A stretch of 64,000 nt of DNA from a bacterium (lineage in GTDB: Bacteria; Armatimonadota; Fimbriimonadia; Fimbriimonadales; Fimbriimonadaceae), in NCBI GenBank assembly GCA_027483535.1, contig JAIXUN010000002.1:1922001-1986000 (forward strand), read 5' to 3'. Positions 26,612-36,127 of the stretch are shown here, in pieces. The notes below the pieces were generated by a model. The model made no database searches, had not been told where the DNA came from, and worked only from the letters and a program-made list of their open reading frames with translations. The position numbers were made by a program, and so were the translations under genes. Every line of letters starts with the position of its first letter. Positions within the stretch are counted from its first letter, which is position 1.

Positions 26612-27742
26612 TCAGCCTTCTCGGATGATGATCAAGATGGCACCCTGTCGACCCGCTTCGCCGCCGAGTCGAGAGGAACTCACCGCTCGTGCTTCGGCAA
26701 CGATCGCCAGATCGATGTCTTTGACGACGGGCGAATCTTCTAAGAAGTCGACAAGAAGCTCTTTTCGCTTCTGTTGCAGGTCTTCTAGTCGGGTCTTAAA
26801 AGACGCGCTTAGCCGGGTTTGGCGGGCTCCTTCTTTAAGACGACCCGATTGATCGAGGCTAATCCCCGCGATCCCGCGCACAGCGCCTTCCGCCCTTGCA
26901 TACTTTTCAATCGGGACGACCAGGAGCACGGCTTTTCCTTCCACGCCTCCACCCACACCCATATGGTCAAACGTCCGAGCTTTCCCGCCATTTGCAGAGG
27001 CAATCCCCGTCAGTCTCCCGACAACACCATCTGCAGAGGGCACCGAGGCACCACCAACCGCATACGGGAGATCGAGTTCGACGGCGACGTTCTCAGAACC
27101 GGTACCGCCAGAGGGGTTCGGGAGGCCTTTGCCCGGCCCAGCATTCGAGGCAGTTTGCGTCTCGCCGGACGTTGGATCGAAAGGTGGAAGTTCACCCTCA
27201 AGCGGCTCAAGCATTGGACCGGGTAGGTTCCGCAAATCAGCCGGCGGGATCACTCGTACCTGACCACCGCTCACCAGCTTCTCTTCGACCTTCTTAGGAG
27301 GAATGGGGAATCCTCCCTTGAGCGGGTCCAGCGGATCGAAATCGTCTGCGGAGACAAGTTTTCGAAACGGAATCTTTACTAAGGGTTCTTGCGCCGCTCT
27401 GTTTTCTTCCGGCTTTGCGCTCGGGATGTCGCCAATGTCCTCTTTGTCGCTCTGATATTGGATAGCGGCGGCGATTGTTGGTCGAACAGGGCGATCTTGG
27501 ACAAACTTGCCAATGATAACGCCCGCAAAAATGCACGCGGCGGCGATGAATGCCCGGTTCAGATACCAGCGTTCTTCGACGGCTTCTTCAGGCTTGTAGG
27601 GAGAGTAAGGCTCCCCAAATGAAGAGAGACCCTTGATCTTTTTCTTTTCGGTCTTCGGTGGCTGAGATGCCTCGCCAGTCGGTTGTTCGGACCCAGCCGC
27701 GTTCGCTTGGGGTGCTTCTGGTTCCTTTCCTTCCCTTTCCAT
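26612..27742 (-). CDS. Single-pass membrane protein with Pro-rich periplasmic part
   Basis: 376 residues from the ATG at 27742, which follows an excellent AAGGAGGG; the frame continues to a TTG at 27790. The cytoplasmic head is Glu/Pro/Lys-rich (about 1-60). One membrane helix follows (NRAFIAAACIFAGVIIGKFV), then a Pro-rich stretch with charged spacers and a globular C-terminal 150 residues (VPIEKYARAEGAVRGIAG..., coiled segment FKTRLEDLQQKRKELLVDFL). The layout resembles anchored envelope proteins; I do not recognise a family. Confidence 0.65.
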   Translation of the reverse strand: MEREGKEPEAPQANAAGSEQPTGEASQPPKTEKKKIKGLSSFGEPYSPYKPEEAVEERWYLNRAFIAAACIFAGVIIGKFVQDRPVRPTIAAAIQYQSDKEDIGDIPSAKPEENRAAQEPLVKIPFRKLVSADDFDPLDPLKGGFPIPPKKVEEKLVSGGQVRVIPPADLRNLPGPMLEPLEGELPPFDPTSGETQTASNAGPGKGLPNPSGGTGSENVAVELDLPYAVGGASVPSADGVVGRLTGIASANGGKARTFDHMGVGGGVEGKAVLLVVPIEKYARAEGAVRGIAGISLDQSGRLKEGARQTRLSASFKTRLEDLQQKRKELLVDFLEDSPVVKDIDLAIVAEARAVSSSRLGGEAGRQGAILIIIREG

Positions 27743-27853
27743 CGCTTCTCCACCCTCCTTAGCTTTTTGTTGGTCCAACGGTCCTTTCAATCAGACGAAT
27801 GCGCCCTTGAAGTTGAACCTATGATCTCTGAAGAAGGTTCCTTTGGGTTCTCT

Positions 27854-28393
27854 TTAGTATTCGGTAAGCGTGCAACCGATAGGATCGCCCAGCGGCTTCG
27901 GAATCGCCTTCCCCGCCAGGAATGCTTCAATTGCCAGACGAAAGTCTCGCCGGGTCGCCTTTGGACGCTGCTTCCCAAGGGCATAGTATCGGTCGTCTAT
28001 TCGCCCTCGATAGACCACCTTCCCACTCGAATCAAACAAAACGGCGGTTGGTGCAACTGAGACTTTGTGGGTCGAGGTCAGAGCGGGAGATTTAGGGGTC
28101 GGACCATTGAGGGTGGCTTGCCCACCCCACTTGTATTCACTGACGTGGTTCTTGGCGTCTTTGACCAAGAAACCCGGCTCGCAATAGACCTTCCAGCTCG
28201 AAAGTTTGCCCGAATACTCAGCCCGGATCCTTTCCATTTCCGGGGCGTACCCATTGGCAATCGGACAATCGGGAAGCACAAAAAAGACGATTGCCCCCTT
28301 CTTTCCGGTCCCGATCACGGGCTTGGATCGACCATCCAGGCCGATCCAAGAAGGCGCCGCCAACGTAAGGGCAATGGCGATCTGAGCAATCAT
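27854..28393 (-). CDS. Secreted thioredoxin-fold (redoxin-like) protein
   Basis: 179 residues from the ATG at 28393 with a short signal peptide (IAQIAIALTLAAPSW); the long frame upstream of it is a shadow. The thioredoxin fold is seen in GAIVFFVLPDCPIANGYAPEM, 'SVAPTAVLFDSSGKVVYRGRIDD' and the cis-Pro in VAPT. There is one Cys (CPIAN) in place of a CxxC, as in a subgroup of redoxin-like proteins often found beside cytochrome or copper enzymes. The role is unknown; peroxidase or thiol-redox activity is a guess. Confidence 0.72.
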   Translation of the reverse strand: MIAQIAIALTLAAPSWIGLDGRSKPVIGTGKKGAIVFFVLPDCPIANGYAPEMERIRAEYSGKLSSWKVYCEPGFLVKDAKNHVSEYKWGGQATLNGPTPKSPALTSTHKVSVAPTAVLFDSSGKVVYRGRIDDRYYALGKQRPKATRRDFRLAIEAFLAGKAIPKPLGDPIGCTLTEY

Positions 28394-28425
28394 CTTTGGG
28401 TTATACGGTTGGCGGGTTGAACGGG

Positions 28426-30057
28426 TTACTCCGAGGCAAGGAACGGATACCGATAGTCCGTTGGAGGAACGAACGTTTCCTTGATCGTTCGTGGGCTCAG
28501 CCAGCGATACAAGTTGAGGATCGAACCCGCTTTGTCGTTGGTGCCGCTTGCACGGGCACCGCCGAAGGGCTGCTGACCAACGACAGCTCCGGTGGGCTTG
28601 TCGTTGATGTAGAAGTTCCCTGCCGCGTTTCGAAGGAGACGAGTGGCCGTTTCCACCGCGTATCGATCTTGGGAGATCACGGCACCGGTCAGAGCATAAG
28701 GCGAGGTCGAATCGACGAGCTTGAGGGCTCCTTCCCAGTCGGCCGCATCGTACACGTAAATCGTAAGAACCGGTCCGAAGATTTCCTCGCACATGGTGAG
28801 CGACTGCGGATTCTTCGTCACAAGAACGGTTGGCTCCACAAAGAAGCCCTCCGTCTTATCGCCGTTGCCTCCGACAAGTACTTCTACATCGGGGTCGGCT
28901 TTGGCCCGTTCGATGTACGACATGATGTTATCGAAGCTCTTCTCATCGATGACAGCGTTCACGAAGTTGCCAAAGTCATCCACCGGACCCATCTTCAGCC
29001 CCTTCACATCGGCGGCGAGCTTCTCCAGAATCTGCGGCGCCGACGTGCTCGGAAGATAAGCTCGCGATGCGGCCGAGCACTTTTGCCCTTGGTACTCAAA
29101 CGCACCCCTTAACAAGGCGGTTGCTACCACATCGACATTCGCTGACTCGTGAGCGATCACGAAGTCTTTGCCTCCGGTCTCTCCAACGATTCGAGGATAG
29201 GAGCGGTACTTGCCCATGTTCGCCCCGATCGTCTTCCACATGTGGTTGAAAACACCCGTCGATCCAGTGAAGTGAACTCCCGCGAACTCGGGGTGGTTGA
29301 AGACGACTTCGCCAATGGTTGGACCGTCGGCGTAAACAATGTTGATGACTCCCGCAGGCAGTCCCGCCTCCTCGAGCACTTTCATGAACATGTAGGCGCT
29401 ATAGACCTGCGTGTTCGCGGGCTTCCAGACCACCACGTTCCCGCACATCGCTGCCGAGGTCGGTAGGTTGCCGCCGATGGCGGTGAAGTTAAATGGGGTG
29501 ACCGCGAGCACGAATCCTTCAAGGGCTCGGTATTCGAGGCGATTGTGCATCCCCGGACCGCTGATCGGCTGCTGTCGATATATCTCGCTGAGGAAGTGAA
29601 CGTTGAACCGAAGGAAGTCGATGATTTCGCAAGCGCTATCGATTTCGGCTTGGAAAGCGTTCTTCGACTGGCCCAGCATGGTCGTACCGTTCATGTACGG
29701 TCGGTACTTGGTGGCAATGAGGTCGGCCGCTCGCAAGAAAATATTTGCTCGGCTCTCCCAAGGCATTTCCGACCATTGTTCTCGAGCCTTCAGTGCAGCT
29801 TCGATCGCTTGAGTCACGTGGGTCGCGTTGCCCGCGTGAAAGTTTGCGAGCAGGTGCTTCCGCTCGTGGGGCGGGCGAATCTCTTTGGTATTCCCTGTCC
29901 GTACCTCCACTCCATCGATGACCATGGGGATGTCCATCACCGAGCTTTTCAGTTCGGCAAGGACGGTCTTCAATCGGGCTCGTTCCGGTGTTCCCGGAGC
30001 GTACGAGAGCACCGGTTCGTTTACGGGAAGGGGATAGTTGAAGTAACCGAGATCCAT
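28426..30057 (-). CDS. pruA: L-glutamate gamma-semialdehyde dehydrogenase (1-pyrroline-5-carboxylate dehydrogenase)
   Basis: 543 residues of an aldehyde dehydrogenase of the P5C type. It has the N-terminal oligomerisation part, a long NAD-binding domain (NFTAIGGNLPTSAA, VVWKPANTQVYSAY), the catalytic Glu in VGETGGKDF and the catalytic Cys in EYQGQKCSAASRAY. The C terminus has FINDKPTGAVVGQQPFGGARASGTND, characteristic of PruA. It oxidises glutamate semialdehyde to glutamate in proline breakdown. No proline dehydrogenase is adjacent. Confidence 0.93.
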   Translation of the reverse strand: MDLGYFNYPLPVNEPVLSYAPGTPERARLKTVLAELKSSVMDIPMVIDGVEVRTGNTKEIRPPHERKHLLANFHAGNATHVTQAIEAALKAREQWSEMPWESRANIFLRAADLIATKYRPYMNGTTMLGQSKNAFQAEIDSACEIIDFLRFNVHFLSEIYRQQPISGPGMHNRLEYRALEGFVLAVTPFNFTAIGGNLPTSAAMCGNVVVWKPANTQVYSAYMFMKVLEEAGLPAGVINIVYADGPTIGEVVFNHPEFAGVHFTGSTGVFNHMWKTIGANMGKYRSYPRIVGETGGKDFVIAHESANVDVVATALLRGAFEYQGQKCSAASRAYLPSTSAPQILEKLAADVKGLKMGPVDDFGNFVNAVIDEKSFDNIMSYIERAKADPDVEVLVGGNGDKTEGFFVEPTVLVTKNPQSLTMCEEIFGPVLTIYVYDAADWEGALKLVDSTSPYALTGAVISQDRYAVETATRLLRNAAGNFYINDKPTGAVVGQQPFGGARASGTNDKAGSILNLYRWLSPRTIKETFVPPTDYRYPFLASE

Positions 30058-30083
30058 GGGTCCAGTTTACCGAGCGACCTGGC

Positions 30084-33000
30084 TCACTCCAGATTTCTTT
30101 GGCCGTAGGTTTTGATCGCCTCGTTAAGCGTGGAGATGAGTACCTTGAGGTCGAGTGGCTTCGTGAGGAAGCTATAGGCCCCCAATTCCGCGAATTTTTC
30201 CGGAAGTTCCTCTCGCGCATCGGCGGTAACGATGATGAACGGGGTCTCCTTGAAATCATCTTCTGCCCGCAACGTTGTGAGAACTTCCTCGCCGTCCATG
30301 TCTGGCAAGTGCAGATCAAGCAGAATCGCATCCGGCTTGTGCTTTCGAGCGAGGCGAAGCGCCGATGAGCCGTCGAGGGCAACGAGCATTTTCACGTCCT
30401 TTCGGTTGGCAAACAGCTTCGCCAAAAGCTCCATGTTCGCAACATTGTCTTCAACCGCAAGGATAGTGCATGGCTGAATCGCGTTTCCGATAGAAACAGT
30501 GGAATGCCCGGCTTTGTCTCCGTCTGTACGCGGCCGCACTTGTTCTTCGCCCAACTTCAGGCGAAGCGCAAAGGTTGACCCCACGTTTTCCTCGGACGCC
30601 CCGGTGAGGGTCCCTCCCATCGACTCTGCCAGGGAGCGCGAAACCGCGAGTCCCAGCCCTGTTCCCTCCGTGCCGTCGTTGGCACCACCCAGTCGCTCGA
30701 AGGGCTTGAAGAGTCGATCCATTTTTGATTGCGGGATACCCGTTCCCGTATCTTGGAACCGAATCGTCAAAATCTCAGGCTCAGAAAGATCGTGGTGGAC
30801 GGTGAGTGATCCTCCGCGACGATTGAACTTGATTCCATTCCCCAAGAGGTTCATGAAAATCTGTCGCAACTTTTGGCGATCCCCTTGCACGTAAATCGGG
30901 GGCAATTCGGAGGACAACAAGATCACATGGCTCGATTCGGCAATCGGACGCATGATAGCGAGGCATTCCCTGAGGATGACGGCCACGTCGAGCACCTCCA
31001 GGTTGGATCTTTGAACGCCTATTTCAGCCCTTGAAATCTCAAGTACGTCGTTGATCAAATCAAGTAGGTGCTTGCCCGCCTTTTCAATGTGAGCAACAGA
31101 ATCGACTTGGGCGGGCGTCAGGTCAGAAAACTCCAATAGCTGACTGAATCCGAGGATGGCGTTCAACGGAGTCCGAAGTTCATGACTGATCCGCGAAAGA
31201 AACTCGGTTTTGGAGCGGTTGGCACTATCCGCCTCTTCTTTCGCGAGCATCAACTCCGCATTTGCTTTTGCCAATTCTCGGGTGCGTCTCGCGACCCGTT
31301 CTTCCAGCATTTCGTTGGCAGATTGAAGATCAAACTCGGCTTGAACGCGCTCCGTGATGTTCTTGAGAATCGCTCGCGTCCCTACCTGGACGCCATTTTC
31401 TATAACGGGTTCAACGCTTCCCTCGGCGGTGATCCTTCCCTTCAGGATTGTTTGGAACTCCACCCGAACGATTTGAGCGGAAGGGCTGGTCGAAAACAGT
31501 TCAATCGCCGCCCAACTGTCCGGCGTTAAGACATCTCGAATGGTGAGGACGGCAATTTGATCCTCCGTAAATCCAAGCGTCTCCCGCCACGCCTTGTTGG
31601 CATACCGGACCCTTCCTTGCAGGTCCACCACCTGTACAAGGTCGGTCGCTTCCTCCAGGTATTCCTGAAGGCGCTGTTCCACCATCATCAGCCGCGCTTC
31701 GGCTCGCTTTCGATCGGTGATGTCGGTTTCAATGGCAAGGATGGATTTCGGGGTCCCGTCGTCGTTCCGGAGCAATGTCCAACGGCAATCTAGGATCAGG
31801 TCTCTTCCATCGTGTACGACGACTTCCAGCTCACCCTGCCAGTGCCCGATTCGTTGAACGTCGGTCACCGCGTTCCAGTAGCGCTGGTCGACCGTCAGCA
31901 TTTCGTGCAGGCGATCCAAGACCTCGTCTGAATCTTGACCAAAGCCCAAAATGGAACGGGCGCTCTCGTTGGCGAAGAGCACTTTGCCTCGGAGGTCTCG
32001 AACCGAAATGGCATCCCGTGCGACCGCCAACAGCGACGCTTGCTCGGCAATTCGAGCCTGTTGCGCGTAACGATCGGAGATATCGGTCATCCCACCAATC
32101 AGGCGAACGGCCGTGCCTTGTTCATCGCGCAGAACATAGGCCCGATCGTGAACAAAGGCCAACGATCCGTCTTTGCGGTGGTAGCGATAATCCGCCTCCC
32201 ATTTCGATCGCTTTGAATTAAGAGCACTCTCCATGCTGGAAAGCACCCTTTCGCGATCTCCCGAATGAATTCGATCCGCCCACCCGTTGATACTTCCGCT
32301 CACTTCTTTGGTGCCATATCCGAACAGGTCGGTAACGGCCGGACTCCACCAAATGAAGTCCTCCGTGATATCCCAGTCGTAGAGGGCATCGTTGCTGGCT
32401 CGAGCCAGAAGCCGAAAACGCTCTTCGTTGACCCGAAGCTCTTCAGCGGCAACCCGCTTTTCGGTGATGTCGCGGAAGAATACAACGATTCCCTCTTGGG
32501 ACGGGTAGGCCCGAAGATCGAACCATGCTTCTAAGGGAGGGTAGTACTCTTCGAAGACAACCGACTCTCCATCGGCCATTGTTTTCTGATAGAGCTCAAA
32601 GAACTTTAATTCTTTGGCAGGTGCAAACTCATCCCAAACGTTCTTCCCGATCAATGACTCTCGTTTTCGCCTGAGAAGCACCTCTGCCTGTCGGTTTAGA
32701 TAGGTAAATTTCCAGTCTCGATCAAGAATAAAATAGGCATCCGAAATCGTTTCCAGAATTTCGTTTAGGCGTGAGGCTAGGCGATCACTTTGGGCGATCA
32801 GTTGCCGAGTGTCGTCGATATCGGTTGCCGCGCCGAACCATTTTGTGAGGGTTCCGTCTGGAGCGAAAATGGGTTTCGCCTGAACACGAAACCACCGATA
32901 TCGCCCATCTTTCTGACTCTTTACCGGGATATCGAGGTCGAAATCTGATTGCGTCTCAACGGATTTGTCCCATTGCGTTTGTAACTCATCCCACTGATCG

Positions 33001-35216
33001 GGATGAAACGCACTTGCCCACTGCTCTGCGGTACCGCCAGTTTCAGGGATACCCGTATAGGTGAAAAATGAACTACTGACGTAATCAATAACGCCGTTTG
33101 GAGAAGCCGTCCAAACGATGTTCGGCATCGATTCGGCAAGGGCACGGAATCTCGCCTCTGAGGCGGCGATGCTATCTTCGGCCCGCTTCCAGTCGTCGAT
33201 GTCCTGCATCGTTCCCTGGACTCGAACGATTGCGCCATTCTCGTCAAAGTCCGCTTCGGCAGTGACCCTTACCCAGGCTTGTTCGCCTGTCTCCCGCCGG
33301 ATGAGATATTCCCCATCAAATCCCTCACCCGTTTCTGAGCACCGTCGAAACTCGCCTGCAATTCGATCACGATATTCGCCGACGTAAAAGTCGATGAGTT
33401 CATAAAGCGAGTAACTCCTATCGGTCCTAGCTCCGTGTATCTTACGGCACTCCTCCGACCATCGGTGGTCCATCGAGGGGAGTTCGACCGCCCACGCTCC
33501 TAGGCGACCTATCCGAGAAGCCATCGCGATAAGCCGCTGGGTTTCTTCGAGCTTTTTCTTAGCGACTTTTTCTTGGGTGACATCCCGATGAATTGAGACC
33601 CAATGCGTGTACCAGCCACTTTCATCGGCGACGGGAGAGATTGTGAGCTCGTTCCAGAAAGTCTCGCCGTTCTTTTTGTAAGTGAGTATTTCCGACCGGA
33701 CCGGCTCCCAACGCGCGAGGCTTTCGGCAATCCGATTTCGTTCCTCGGTCGAGGTCTCCGGGCCGTACAAGAACCCCGGACTCTGTCCAAGAATTTCGTC
33801 AACCGAGTAACCGGTCACCTTCTCAAATGCCGGATTTGCAAAGATCACTCGGAAACCAACCCCAGGGATTAGGTCTGCATCGGTGATCAGAACAACATCG
33901 TTCAGCCGCGAGAAACAGGCTTCTAGAAGTCGAAGATGCTCTTCATCCTTACGACGCTGAGTAACGTCAAAGTGAATGCTGATGATGGCTTCAGCAACGC
34001 CATTGCTCGTCCGAAGGGGAGTTTGGTGGACCTCCACCGTCAACTGCTCGCCAGACCGGTTTTTAACGGGCCAATCTGTTGTAAACGGTCGAAGAGTCGA
34101 TTCGTGCGCGAGGCCGTCCAACAAGACTTGGGAATCTGGACCAAAAATCTCTTGAATCGGTCGACCAATCACCTCGTCACGGGACCAGCCGTACATCCGC
34201 TCCGCGCTCTTGTTCCAAGACCGAATCAGTCCATCTAGTTCTATGACCAGAATGGCCTCTTGGGCCTGATCAAAAACATTTGCTTGTCTCGTTAGCTCTT
34301 CCTGGAATCGGACAAGCTCGGTGACATTTCGTGAGCCACCAACGAATCGGAAAGCCTCTCCCTTCTGGTCACGAAAAAGGTAGCCCGCATCCTGGATGTG
34401 CACGTACGAGCCATTTTTGTGGCACATCCTATAGTCGCACTCCCAACGCGTTTCGGAGGAGTTGATTGCCGACATGATGCTCTCGCGCACCCTCGGCTCA
34501 TCCTCGGGGTGAAGAACCCCAAACCAACCTTTGACGCCTTGGTCAAACTCTCCTGGCTCGTAACCGAGCAGGCGATCGAACCCAGAGTTTCGAGTGACAC
34601 TTCCCGTTCTCAGATCCCAATCCCAAAGGATGTCGTTCGTCAGTTCGGAAATGACCTGAAGGATCAGTTCTCTATCCTTGAGTGCGAATTCCGTAGAGAC
34701 CTGATCTTCCAAAACGCTCAAAAGATTCTTCTGCGTTTGTAGTCTCAGGTCTCGAATGAGCCCTAACTCAAGAACCGCCGAGACGTAATCGGAAAAGTGG
34801 TTGGCAAGGCGAAGAGAGCCGGTAGGGAGTTGCTCGTTCTCGCTAAAAACGGCAACGTGAACTCGGGCGGGCAATGGAACCAAGCTTTGCAAACGGTGGA
34901 GACCCGATTTCCCGGGTAGACCTGCTCGCGACAAGTCTGAATGATCGAAGACATTCTCGGCTCGAAGGTCCTCGTCAAGCGGCGTACTCGAAGCCAGACC
35001 AACGATGAACTGCGCGAGGAGATCGGGCGATAGCCTTTGCTGCTCTTTGGCAGCCCAGAAACAAGTCGATCCCTGGACAGTCTCCGTAACCGCGCAAACG
35101 AGTTCGCATCCTGTCAGGTCCAAAAGGTGATCCACGGCCATCTGGATTCGCCCAGCCGTGACACTTTCCAATTCGACGGCCCCTTTGCCATCATCATCCG
35201 AAATTGTAACTCTCAA
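30084..35216 (-). CDS. Giant hybrid sensor histidine kinase with nine PAS domains and a receiver domain
   Basis: 1710 residues, soluble (no clear membrane helix). Residues 1-160 look like a GAF-type N-terminal sensor. Nine PAS/PAC units follow at about 187-300, 308-420, 430-548, 560-676, 685-803, 815-920, 931-1048, 1055-1170 and 1180-1290. Next come a coiled coil, the H-box (SRISHELRTPLNAIL, His near 1345), the HATPase domain (FQDTGTGIPQSKMDRLF, GTGLGLAVSR) and a C-terminal receiver domain with VEDNVANME and phospho-Asp in LLDLHLPDMDG. It receives many small-molecule or redox signals and feeds a phosphorelay. The output partner is not in the window. Confidence 0.93.
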   Translation of the reverse strand: MRVTISDDDGKGAVELESVTAGRIQMAVDHLLDLTGCELVCAVTETVQGSTCFWAAKEQQRLSPDLLAQFIVGLASSTPLDEDLRAENVFDHSDLSRAGLPGKSGLHRLQSLVPLPARVHVAVFSENEQLPTGSLRLANHFSDYVSAVLELGLIRDLRLQTQKNLLSVLEDQVSTEFALKDRELILQVISELTNDILWDWDLRTGSVTRNSGFDRLLGYEPGEFDQGVKGWFGVLHPEDEPRVRESIMSAINSSETRWECDYRMCHKNGSYVHIQDAGYLFRDQKGEAFRFVGGSRNVTELVRFQEELTRQANVFDQAQEAILVIELDGLIRSWNKSAERMYGWSRDEVIGRPIQEIFGPDSQVLLDGLAHESTLRPFTTDWPVKNRSGEQLTVEVHQTPLRTSNGVAEAIISIHFDVTQRRKDEEHLRLLEACFSRLNDVVLITDADLIPGVGFRVIFANPAFEKVTGYSVDEILGQSPGFLYGPETSTEERNRIAESLARWEPVRSEILTYKKNGETFWNELTISPVADESGWYTHWVSIHRDVTQEKVAKKKLEETQRLIAMASRIGRLGAWAVELPSMDHRWSEECRKIHGARTDRSYSLYELIDFYVGEYRDRIAGEFRRCSETGEGFDGEYLIRRETGEQAWVRVTAEADFDENGAIVRVQGTMQDIDDWKRAEDSIAASEARFRALAESMPNIVWTASPNGVIDYVSSSFFTYTGIPETGGTAEQWASAFHPDQWDELQTQWDKSVETQSDFDLDIPVKSQKDGRYRWFRVQAKPIFAPDGTLTKWFGAATDIDDTRQLIAQSDRLASRLNEILETISDAYFILDRDWKFTYLNRQAEVLLRRKRESLIGKNVWDEFAPAKELKFFELYQKTMADGESVVFEEYYPPLEAWFDLRAYPSQEGIVVFFRDITEKRVAAEELRVNEERFRLLARASNDALYDWDITEDFIWWSPAVTDLFGYGTKEVSGSINGWADRIHSGDRERVLSSMESALNSKRSKWEADYRYHRKDGSLAFVHDRAYVLRDEQGTAVRLIGGMTDISDRYAQQARIAEQASLLAVARDAISVRDLRGKVLFANESARSILGFGQDSDEVLDRLHEMLTVDQRYWNAVTDVQRIGHWQGELEVVVHDGRDLILDCRWTLLRNDDGTPKSILAIETDITDRKRAEARLMMVEQRLQEYLEEATDLVQVVDLQGRVRYANKAWRETLGFTEDQIAVLTIRDVLTPDSWAAIELFSTSPSAQIVRVEFQTILKGRITAEGSVEPVIENGVQVGTRAILKNITERVQAEFDLQSANEMLEERVARRTRELAKANAELMLAKEEADSANRSKTEFLSRISHELRTPLNAILGFSQLLEFSDLTPAQVDSVAHIEKAGKHLLDLINDVLEISRAEIGVQRSNLEVLDVAVILRECLAIMRPIAESSHVILLSSELPPIYVQGDRQKLRQIFMNLLGNGIKFNRRGGSLTVHHDLSEPEILTIRFQDTGTGIPQSKMDRLFKPFERLGGANDGTEGTGLGLAVSRSLAESMGGTLTGASEENVGSTFALRLKLGEEQVRPRTDGDKAGHSTVSIGNAIQPCTILAVEDNVANMELLAKLFANRKDVKMLVALDGSSALRLARKHKPDAILLDLHLPDMDGEEVLTTLRAEDDFKETPFIIVTADAREELPEKFAELGAYSFLTKPLDLKVLISTLNEAIKTYGQRNLE

Positions 35217-35284
35217 AATGCCCTCGAGTTCCCCCGCTATTTATACTAGCGGGGAAACGAAGGGAAAGGGACTAAGTTACAGAC

Positions 35285-36127
35285 CTAATTACGAACCGAC
35301 TGAAACTTCGGCTCTCTTCCGAGCGCACCCAGGAGTTCATTGATCTCCTGCTTCATCTCGACAATTCTTGCTTCTCTGGCCTCGGCTAAGTGAAGAGAGC
35401 GCACTATGCTGGAGTTATCGTCAAGCGAGGTGGAGTGGCTTGCCTCTGCGGGCATGTCGATCACCTTCACCAGGCGGCAGGGCTTGCCACGAAAGATCAC
35501 GGCATGAGTCAGAGCGTCTACGCTCCATGATTGACCGTTTCGGTTCTGATGCAGCCAAGGACCAGATCGACCGATTCGCGTCAAGCATCCGCTCACAATT
35601 CGACCAACTCGCTCTCGCTCAGATTCTGGACGAATGTCGAGGATGGTCATGTTCAGAAACTCCTGACGCGACCAACCGTACTTCTGCACTGCAGCCTCGT
35701 TGACGGCAACGAACTCGAAGGTATCGGTGTTGAATATCCACATCGGCAGAGGACTGACATCGAAGAAAGGATCGATATCGGACGGTTTCTCACCGCCCAC
35801 AAGAGCCTCACTGAATTTAGGCTCCGATTGCTTTGGCATGGAAGTCTCCGTCTTTTGCTCGACCAAGAGCACAAAAAGCGTTTCCTGCTCCGTAGGCAGA
35901 GGAACGATCTCGAGTTGATAGCGATTCCCAGTGTGCCGATGCAAGGCGGGGACGATTCGGCGCGTCGCGGACTGGCTGAGCAGTTCCGCGAAGGACAGGG
36001 TCGTGTCGAAGAGACTGCCGATGGTGAGCTGCGTGCAGTCTTTTAGGTCTTGTAACAGAGACTGTTCAAAGAGGTCATCTTGGGTGAGGATGTTTTGATT
36101 CTTATCGAGGAGGCAATATCCGCGCAT
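35285..36127 (-). CDS. PAS-domain protein without output domain
   Basis: 280 residues. An N-terminal PAS-like segment (about 1-95, starting MRGYCLLDKNQNILTQDDLFEQ) is followed by a canonical PAS domain (about 118-225, DVSPLPMWIFNTDTFEFVAVNEAAVQKYGWSRQEF, split by the usual loops). A C-terminal coiled coil follows (LAEAREARIVEMKQEINELLGAL). There is no kinase, GGDEF or HTH domain. It is followed 68 bp later on the same strand by the nine-PAS kinase, so it may be an adaptor feeding signals into that kinase through coiled-coil contact. Confidence 0.75.
   Translation of the reverse strand: MRGYCLLDKNQNILTQDDLFEQSLLQDLKDCTQLTIGSLFDTTLSFAELLSQSATRRIVPALHRHTGNRYQLEIVPLPTEQETLFVLLVEQKTETSMPKQSEPKFSEALVGGEKPSDIDPFFDVSPLPMWIFNTDTFEFVAVNEAAVQKYGWSRQEFLNMTILDIRPESERERVGRIVSGCLTRIGRSGPWLHQNRNGQSWSVDALTHAVIFRGKPCRLVKVIDMPAEASHSTSLDDNSSIVRSLHLAEAREARIVEMKQEINELLGALGREPKFQSVRN

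Noticed and set aside
27854-28792. Long frame continuing upstream of the thioredoxin-fold gene
   Set aside because: The first 133 codons lie opposite pruA's end and are Arg/Ser-rich; the signal peptide begins at the ATG at 28393.
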